Of a stretch of 64,000 bases of DNA, positions 58,376-64,000 are shown piece after piece (within the stretch, counting starts at the first letter, position 1; each line of letters starts with the position of its first letter). The notes beneath the pieces were generated by a model that was not told where the DNA came from, did no database searches, and saw only the letters and a program-made list of their open reading frames with translations. This stretch comes from Liolophura sinensis. Its lineage: Eukaryota; Mollusca; Polyplacophora; Chitonida; Chitonidae. The DNA lies in NCBI RefSeq assembly GCF_032854445.1, contig NC_088299.1, positions 10,035,608 through 10,099,607 on the forward strand, written 5' to 3'. A program made the position numbers and the translations under genes.

Positions 58376-60199
58376 ATTGATTTGTTTATAAAATTATATC
58401 ACATTGCAAAACGTTTATCTAGATGTCATATATTTCATATAAAGTCAGTTTTATCTTAAATCGCTCAATAGTGTGTCGAGGGGTGAGATCCATTTTATAT
58501 TTACTCATTTCACCAAGATACAGTATTCACGGAATTCATTGTTATATACTTTATAACCCTGATAGAAATTCATTAGTTTCGGCGGGCTGAAAAGAGAGAA
58601 ACTGTTTCAGCCACAACTTTAATTGGGTGATATGACCAGTTCTTTGCAGGTGTTTGGTATGGCTGTGGGGAATTAAATCCTAAAGCGATGAACGCTTTGA
58701 ATAACATTGTAACTTCTCCGGAACCCTGAGGTCTCTTTTCTTTCCAGGTCAAAGTTCGTGGTTGTTAAGGAGATTCACGTGTGCACCAAGGTTACCGGAA
58801 GCCGACAGAGGTCAACGTCGACACCTTGATATGGTTTTGAGTGTATCTGCAGGTGCTGTTTTTTCTCGTGTGATGATGTGAGATTTCGCCACGTGCAAGG
58901 CGCTTACGGACCTCTTGGGCAGGTGGGTAAGGGGTCTTCAGTGACCCCAGAAGACAGATCAGCGGGTCCGGTAGGAGAGAGAAGGAGGTATGCGAGCTGA
59001 GGATACCCTCAATACGGCTCGTACCGCTGCGTAAAGGTCTTTAATGTTGGAAAGCTGAAACTTCTTACACTTAACATTAGTGGATACTGCAAAAAAGGGC
59101 TATCGCCGTGTGTGATGTGGGCGGTATAACATGAATCCTACACAACACGTGTGAGCTTGTTAACGTTCTATATGCAGTTTACCACGTGTATCAATTCCTG
59201 GAGAAGGGCCTGCCGATGGATTCCTGGAGGAACAGTTGCCTTTGACACGGCCAATTTGACAGTGCCGTAAATCAGTCCGAGACGCCGTCAAATTGCCGAT
59301 AAAACAAGATACTGATAAAACGATATCTCTACCCAATTTACCTCACGTGCGTTAAGTTTCACCAAAGAATGCCAACGTCAATTAGGAGGATTCTTGCTAA
59401 CTTTGTAAAAGCAATAGTGATATGAGTGCCCCTGGGTCGTGTGATTTCTTTATTGGGCAGCTGCACCCCGTCCTTTCCTTATCACCCTCCTGGAACATCT
59501 CCCCGAGGTACCCTTCTCCACCACCGTTATGTATATATCATGAATTAATGATCGATTTGCTACTCTCCACGGAAACACCCGCCTATATCAGTTTCTGCTT
59601 ATCTACACCCCTCTATCTTCATTGGACAGAATTTTTTGTGCCAGACCATCTTGGAAAACTTCTGTTGGGAAAAGCCTTCCTTATACATGTTGCATTGCTG
59701 TATTCACCTTTCTGACTCAAAATACAGCACAGATTATACTTTTAGGGCCAAGAAATCAGCCAAAAGATTTCTCTACATACAAACTCTTAATCGCAGTTTG
59801 CCTTCTTCTTGAATACGTTTCCTCCCTGTCCCATCGATACAACTTTTTTGGCAAGGTTCTTTTTAGCACAGTGTTGATTAAGTCATTTCCATCACGACAT
59901 AATTACGACATAATCACGACATTTTTGATAACACGGCCAGCAACGACCTTAAAGTCTGTGGCCGCGCTTACAATTTTACCTGAATACAATGACAATTTTC
60001 GTTGTCTTGAGGTCATAACCGTTCCTAGACGAGCTGCAGTGCTTAGGTATTAGTTCTATCTGTTCACGAAAAACTTCTCCGATTTGGTTCTGTTACTCCT
60101 TTTTTGATCGACGATTTACGCCATGTACTCCACATAAAATTGCCATTTTATATAACCATGTCAACAGATCGATATACAAACTGAATGCGAACAGAGCTC
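58376..60199. other. Unique stretch, possible regulatory segment 58.7-59.3 kb
   Basis: 58690-59340 is clearly richer in G+C. It holds AGGTCAAAGTTCG (58746-58758; HNF4-type DR1) and CACGTG at 58776-58781 and 58890-58895. It lies 2-2.5 kb past the T-box stop. The frames at 59422-60053 have no recognisable family. Confidence 0.3.
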
Positions 60200-60310
60200 G
60201 AATGAAGTCACCCCCGTGGTGTGGTAGCTGACAAAATCCTTGACTGCAGGCGATTCAGCGAGAGCTGGATTTGAACCTCGGTGAGTGAAGTGCTGATGGT
60301 CTGACTTTTG
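60200..60310 (-). mobile_element. tRNA-like SINE head fragment
   Basis: The minus strand reads GAGGTTCAAATCCAGCTCTC GCTG, a clear B-box motif, in a setting like that at 2.2 kb. No tail seen. Confidence 0.35.
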
Positions 60311-61163
60311 TAGTCTACAGAACAGCAAACCAGGACCAACGGCTCTTTACAATAAATGATGAAGAATTAGGGTCCGCTTTATGTACATGTGGCAATCAAG
60401 TGGAATCCTATCTCCCTGTTTAATTATTCTGCACTTTTCAACACAAACTTGGGATCTGAGGACTTAACAAAAACTTAAATGGCATGTCAGGTAGTTTAAA
60501 TGTCCAAGATTCTAATTGTCATCATGATTAAATAATAAATTTGAGTGAATGTCTATGACATTGCAACCTATCCCGTGACTATGATAAAACATGTGCAGCT
60601 GTGCAAGACATTCAAGCCCACGTTACTTGGGCCTCACAACGTCTAAACGTTTCGTCTGTATGACTGGTTGGACAACTTCAACGTAGACTTGCGAAATTTG
60701 TTTTTCATAGTCCTCGTCGAACAACTATGCTCCTTGGGCTCATAAGTCGGTATTCTTTTAATGTCCATATGTAGGATACTACAACTACAATCAGGTAACC
60801 CAAGACGTATTTTTATCATATAGTTCCATAATAATTTATTTACATATGCAAATAACTGAACAAATATATTCACAATTCTTTGGTATATAAACAATGTCTT
60901 TTGCAAAGACTAGATTGTAATCGCCGTCATCCATAGTTGTGTGATCAGCTTACAAACATGTATACAGGGAAACAATCTTATGTTCTATATTTTATTAACC
61001 GTCAGAAACAAATAATTTGATAACTGGCAATTTTACCAGGCTATGTTTACTCACATTTGGACAGTTATCCCACAGGTTTGCTTAACTAATTATACATATA
61101 TCAGTTTAGACAGCTATATTTAATACATTCGGATTAATTTTAGGTGAAACTTTGCGCTCAATT
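60311..61163. other. Flank and presumed 3' untranslated region of the Tbx20-like gene
   Basis: AT-rich. On the minus strand the part next to 61164 would be the 3' UTR. Apart from the AATAAA motifs nothing is recognised. Confidence 0.4.
60991..60996 (-). terminator. Candidate polyadenylation signal AATAAA of the Tbx20-like gene
   Basis: On the minus strand AATAAA lies about 170 nt after the TGA at 61164. A second AATAAA is at 60840-60835. AT-rich DNA yields this hexamer by chance, so the assignment rests on position alone. Confidence 0.35.
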
Positions 61164-61519
61164 TCACCGTGGTCCGTCCACGCACACTGTCGTCCTATCT
61201 GGATTTAAATATGGGTGGTATCTTAACTTCAACTGCAACTGCCCAAGGTCTTTACCATTCTCTTTGCGAGAACCAAGTCGACAGGTGGCGCTCTGGAGGG
61301 AGAGATCTTCCGGTAACATGGCGGGCGATAATGGAAAGAAGGCCGGATGTGTTTGGGCGACATGCGCCCAATACGGCAGGGCTGGGACAGGCATACTGCC
61401 GGTGGACGGTGAAACGAAGGGACGGTATAACATACGGAATTGTTCGGGGACCACATGGGCCGCGTGAAGTTGACCCAAGCGTTCTTCCAGACTTTTGAAT
61501 GAATTCGGCGAGCCACCAT
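61164..61519 (-). CDS. Tbx20: Probable last coding exon of the Tbx20-like gene
   Basis: The acceptor is cttgttttcgcag at 61532-61520. The two leading bases complete the Gly/Asp-type split codon left by exon C (G|AT, Asp), so the phase fits. 117 residues follow up to TGA at 61166-61164: DGGSPNSFKSLEERL, a Pro/aromatic-rich middle (ALPYWAHVAQTHPAFFPLSP), then a basic tail. T-box C-terminal regions evolve fast, and I do not recognise this one by sequence. The segment is richer in G+C than its flanks and its frame is long in both strands. Alternative: a separate 3' exon joins further away and this is not coding. Confidence 0.6.
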
Positions 61520-63430
61520 CTGCGAAAACAAGAATAAATAACATAGATACAAATATGTATTTTATGTATACATATGATGCTCCGTTATTAACTAAACTTG
61601 GGCTCCAAATTTGCCCAGGTAACGTCTCGAACAGAAATAACAGCCGATCATAAGAAACAAATCAACGTTTGCGACTGAAGGGTTTGGCGAAATAGTGCAA
61701 CGTTCTATACAATTTTTGTTGCAATGAAAACTGATGAAATAGGCTCATATTTCCCGGTTAAGGGAAAATGTCAACCTTTAACAAGAAGTCGAAGTTAGTT
61801 TTTCCGGTTTAAAGAAGCTTTTCGCCATTTTCAAGAATATTTCCCTGATGTGGTGGTCGTCAGATTTATGGCGGAATCATTTCAGCGGGTATCTGATAAA
61901 TTCCTGACGTAAAGCCGCAGCCTAATCATCGACAGCAGGATTAGAATTCACAACTTCGTTAGAGTACTGGCCATGTCGGCTGACGTGAAACTGTTTACGT
62001 TCCGCAAACAACGTTTTACTTTCGCCATGTATCTGATCTCAGATTCTCACGTAAACTGAGAAAAGATCGGATTTTGTTTATCACACGGCTATCACTGGTC
62101 AGGTTTTACTCTGCATGCTGCAGTTGTTCATATTCTATAACGTCTTAATCTGAGTGTTTTAGTGACGTAAATATTGATACTTTGTCAAACATTGGCACAT
62201 TAAAATCCAATTTTAATTTAATTTAATTCTTTATTTATTTAACAAGGATTTCTCACAGCCTAATGGCTACTACGGAGATCTCCTCAAAGCAACAATTAAC
62301 AACATAATAACTAACGAAGTACATACATATAAATATGAGGATACATATTTAAGATATAAGTTGAAATAAATTAATTATTATTTACAATGTTAACATCGTT
62401 ATTACCATTACCATGGTAATTTTATGTCCCAAAAGACATCCCAAAAATCTAACCATGCATACGGAAAGTTGATTTGTCCTCACCTCTGCTAGCAGGTGAC
62501 AGCCCCCCTGGGGAATGGTGCCCTATGTCTAACGATGCCGGGTGGGGTATGCCGTAGGACTGCATCCTTATCAACGATTCCATGTTCTCCCTGTGGGCAA
62601 AGATAACATGAGGTCAGTAATATCCTGTTCCTAGTCATAAACTATTTATCAGAGATGGAAGACATTGCATTCATGTCATATATTTCCACGCCTGTTTGTT
62701 AGCAAACTCTCTTTATGAAATCTTTCAACACAAAGACAATGTACAGAGTTACAAAGGTCTAAATGCGAATTTATAACATAAATATAGTTTATTTTCACGT
62801 GAATTCATTTTCATCTTCCTTGTTCAGCAAAAGGACTCTTTCTTCACTTGCAAACGTTATTCCACACGTTTTTAAATTTAATAAAACCACAGAAATATAA
62901 ATTTAAGTATCTAACTTACAAACAAAAAATACTTGTCAATATTGACAGGTGTGGTGACTAATTAAGATTATCAATGTTCATACCTTTCTAAGTCAGACAA
63001 TCGAGATGAATCCCGAAATCCCTTAGCGAATGGATTGCTGTCAATTTTCAGTTTGGTAATCTGCAATCAACATAAAAAATCACATGTATAACACAATTGT
63101 TTCATAATTAAAGTCAAACTGAGTGTCTGACATTGCAGTATGATTTCACATTATTTTACACTTACTCTGCAGCTTCAAGTTCACAATGTTCATCTTTATT
63201 AACTTCAATAGGAAGTACATATATACTCGACATATTGAAGATTTTTTTCTCCATGTACTCACCAGTTGATTTTGATAGGCTGTTACGGCGATGAACTTGC
63301 ATTCTGGGAATACAAAGGTGCGATAAACTTCCGGTTTTAAGTCGTCTGCAAACTGTGGAATCTGGTCTCCATTTTTTTTCCTAATTATGTGGATTCTCGG
63401 CTGATACTTGTGCATAGAATTCAGGACAAT
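61164..63430 (-). CDS. Tbx20: T-box transcription factor, Tbx20/midline-like (3' part, four exons)
   Basis: Join of 63430-63263, 63060-62984, 62590-62484 and 61519-61164, all on the minus strand; the 5' exons lie beyond the window. T-box proteins bind DNA as nuclear transcription factors; Tbx20 (midline/H15 in flies) acts in heart and nervous-system patterning in other animals, and that role is only inferred here. The exons encode the distal half of the T-box: a SMHKYQPRIHII strand, AVTAYQNQL, then KIDSNPFAKGFRDSSRL, followed by a LERENMESL stretch. The FRDSSRL ending and the ER..ESL continuation are what point to Tbx20 rather than Tbx1, 2/3, 4/5, 6, 15/18 or Brachyury. All introns are GT/AG, phases run 0, 2, 1, and no frame is broken. 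Odd: FPEC replaces the usual FPET motif. The last exon is assigned by phase and splice site, not by similarity. Confidence 0.86.
61820..61972 (-). mobile_element. Degraded SINE, third family, inside Tbx20 intron 3
   Basis: Read on the minus strand: a B-box-like GTGAATTCTAATCC, then GGCTGCGGCTTTACGTCAGG, and a tail AAATATTCTTGAAAATGGCG. The body resembles the element at 56511-56650 and the tail resembles the common SINE family A. Heavily diverged, so an old insertion. Confidence 0.45.
62030..62125 (+). repeat. Possible fragment of dispersed repeat family R
   Basis: Contains GTAAACTGAGAAAAG, then a GGATTTTG and TATCAC stretch, and ends GGTTTTACTCTGCATG, the same order of blocks as the copies at 3390-3635 and 55150-55260. 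The most diverged copy, so uncertain. Confidence 0.35.
62484..62590 (-). CDS. Tbx20: Tbx20-like exon C: region just after the T-box
   Basis: 107 bp. The acceptor is tgcccacag at 62599-62591, the donor AGAG|GTGAGG at 62484/62483. It completes an Arg codon (AG|G) and reads ENMESLIRMQSYGIPHP, then a Ser/Pro/Gly/His-rich linker (about 20 residues). The ENMESLI part matches the segment after the T-box in Tbx20 as I recall it. Without splicing, the frame would stop at TAG about 25 bases past the donor, so a retained intron would give a short isoform. Confidence 0.82.
62591..62983 (-). other. Intron 2 of the Tbx20-like gene (393 bp)
   Basis: GT at 62983-62982, AG at 62592-62591. It contains a perfect palindrome TGTCAATATTGACA (62934-62947) directly joined to AGGTGTGG (62947-62954), a T-box half-site-like motif. 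Otherwise AT-rich. Confidence 0.7.
62984..63060 (-). CDS. Tbx20: Tbx20-like exon B: end of T-box (KIDSNPFAKGFRDSSRL)
   Basis: 77 bp (25 codons plus two bases). The acceptor is gattgcag at 63068-63061, the donor AAAG|GTATGA at 62984/62983. It reads ITKLKIDSNPFAKGFRDSS then RLSDLE and a split AG|G codon. NPFAKGFRD is the near-invariant T-box C-terminal helix that contacts the minor groove in known T-box structures. The exon is too short to stand out as an open reading frame by itself. Introns on either side are 202 bp (63061-63262) and 393 bp (62591-62983). Confidence 0.9.
63263..63430 (-). CDS. Tbx20: Tbx20-like exon A: central/distal T-box
   Basis: 168 bp, 56 whole codons. The acceptor is ccctccag at 63438-63431 and the donor CTG|GTGAGT at 63263/63262. 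It starts IVLNSMHKYQPRIHII and ends FIAVTAYQNQL, both hallmark T-box strands. Between them is a charged loop (about 20 residues from RKKNGDQ to RTFVF) that seems a few residues longer than in vertebrate Tbx20 as I remember it. The open frame runs on past the donor, so the exon border rests on splice signals and the family alignment. Confidence 0.9.
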
Positions 63431-63808
63431 CTGGAGGGAATTCAAGTAAATTAATGATTAAAGCAATAAATCATATTTCAATTAATGTGGCATTGATTGG
63501 TAATTTTAAACATGTTTAAATCACTACTGCATAAAATACTGAAGCAGATAAATGTTTAGTTTTGCTTCTTGTCTTGCCTGTTACTTTGTTCCTTTTCTTT
63601 CCTATTTTGTGCTTCATCAATGCAACATTGTTGGCAATGTTACCATTTAACTGATACAATCTTTTTACTTCTATGGTATGTTTATAATGCTATATAAATG
63701 CTGATATATACCAGAAACCTTCAACGATATGGGCTTGATACTTCTTGATGAAAACAGAAAATATTCTTCCGCAAATACAACGAAAAAGACTCATAAATAA
63801 GATTCAGC
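63431..63808. other. Upstream intron sequence of the Tbx20-like gene
   Basis: AT-rich DNA 5' of exon A on the minus strand. No T-box exon is visible before the window edge; the intron is at least 570 bp long. Confidence 0.6.
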
Positions 63809-64000
63809 ATTAAAAAAAATCAATCTTTTAAGTTTAAAAGAAACTCTGTTGTCTTGAGTAATGCTAGTATGTACTCTGTTATTGTAACACAATATACTGT
63901 CATATTTAACACAATATCCTGTTTGGATCTTTATGATGAATTAACAGAATATGGATGTGTGTTACGTTTAACAGAACAATCTGCTGCGATGACAGAAAAC
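63809..64000. mobile_element. TIR element, second copy of the family at 27.5 kb (cut by window edge)
   Basis: Starts with an A-run, then the end sequence containing CTCTGTTGTCTTGAGTAATG, close to the terminus at 27509-27560. The interior (ACTCTGTTATTGTAACACAA onward to the edge) matches the reverse complement of the interior of that element. This copy has no SINE inside. It lies in the intron upstream of exon A. Confidence 0.6.

Larger units (their letters stand above)
61520..62483 (-). other. Intron 3 of the Tbx20-like gene (964 bp)
   Basis: Lies between exons C and D. It holds a degraded minus-strand SINE at 61820-61972, a possible fragment of the dispersed repeat family R at 62030-62125, an AT-rich stretch with a (T)TTATTTATTT tail at 62213-62245, and a perfect 14-bp palindrome ATTACCATGGTAAT at about 62407-62420. 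No further exon is visible. Confidence 0.55.

Noticed and set aside
59422-60053. Frames of 97 and 143 residues near the T-box gene
   Set aside because: Hydrophobic low-information translation, overlapping frames, no motif or splice pattern.

Overview
The window reads as nuclear DNA of an animal, most likely a bivalve or other mollusc. It is AT-rich with no operons. The only gene I can support has introns with canonical GT/AG borders. The intergenic space is filled with tRNA-derived SINEs of a type I associate with bivalve genomes (from memory, not searched), small terminal-inverted-repeat (TIR) elements and minisatellites.

One protein gene is supported. It lies on the minus strand at the right end (61164..63430) and is the 3' part of a T-box transcription factor of the Tbx20/midline/H15 group. 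Three consecutive exons (63430-63263, 63060-62984, 62590-62484) have matching splice phases and encode the second half of the T-box DNA-binding domain and the start of the C-terminal region. A fourth exon in the matching phase (61519-61164) is probably the last coding exon. The 5' half of the gene lies beyond base 64000.

The remaining ~61 kb, downstream of the T-box gene, shows no convincing exon. Region by region: 1-7.4 kb holds two old dispersed repeat families, a SINE and a small inverted-repeat element. 7.46-8.67 kb is a 25-bp minisatellite carrying an internal 311-bp duplication. 9-16.8 kb holds SINEs, three small TIR or hairpin elements in 13.38-13.99 kb, a complete SINE of a second family (15.27-15.63 kb) and a 42-bp minisatellite. 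16.8-26 kb is mostly unique sequence with a few segments richer in G+C. 26-34.5 kb has the only full-length family-A SINE with a long A tail and exact target duplications, a TIR element carrying a nested SINE, an AP-1-motif-rich TIR element and a 395-bp TIR element. 36.3-38.4 kb has tandem arrays (46, 45 and 87 bp). 38.4-50 kb has more SINEs, short tandem repeats and a 69-bp array. 50-61 kb is mostly unique, with (CATA)n and (GA)n microsatellites and G+C-richer segments that could be regulatory DNA for the T-box gene.

No prokaryotic-type system, CRISPR array, rRNA or functional tRNA gene is present. The most noteworthy observations are the T-box gene with an unusual Cys in its FPET motif, the many 5'-truncated SINEs with clean target-site duplications, a pair of filled and unfilled copies of one TIR element, and an apparently unnamed dispersed repeat family in about seven copies. 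I did not find evidence of an undescribed protein-based system.
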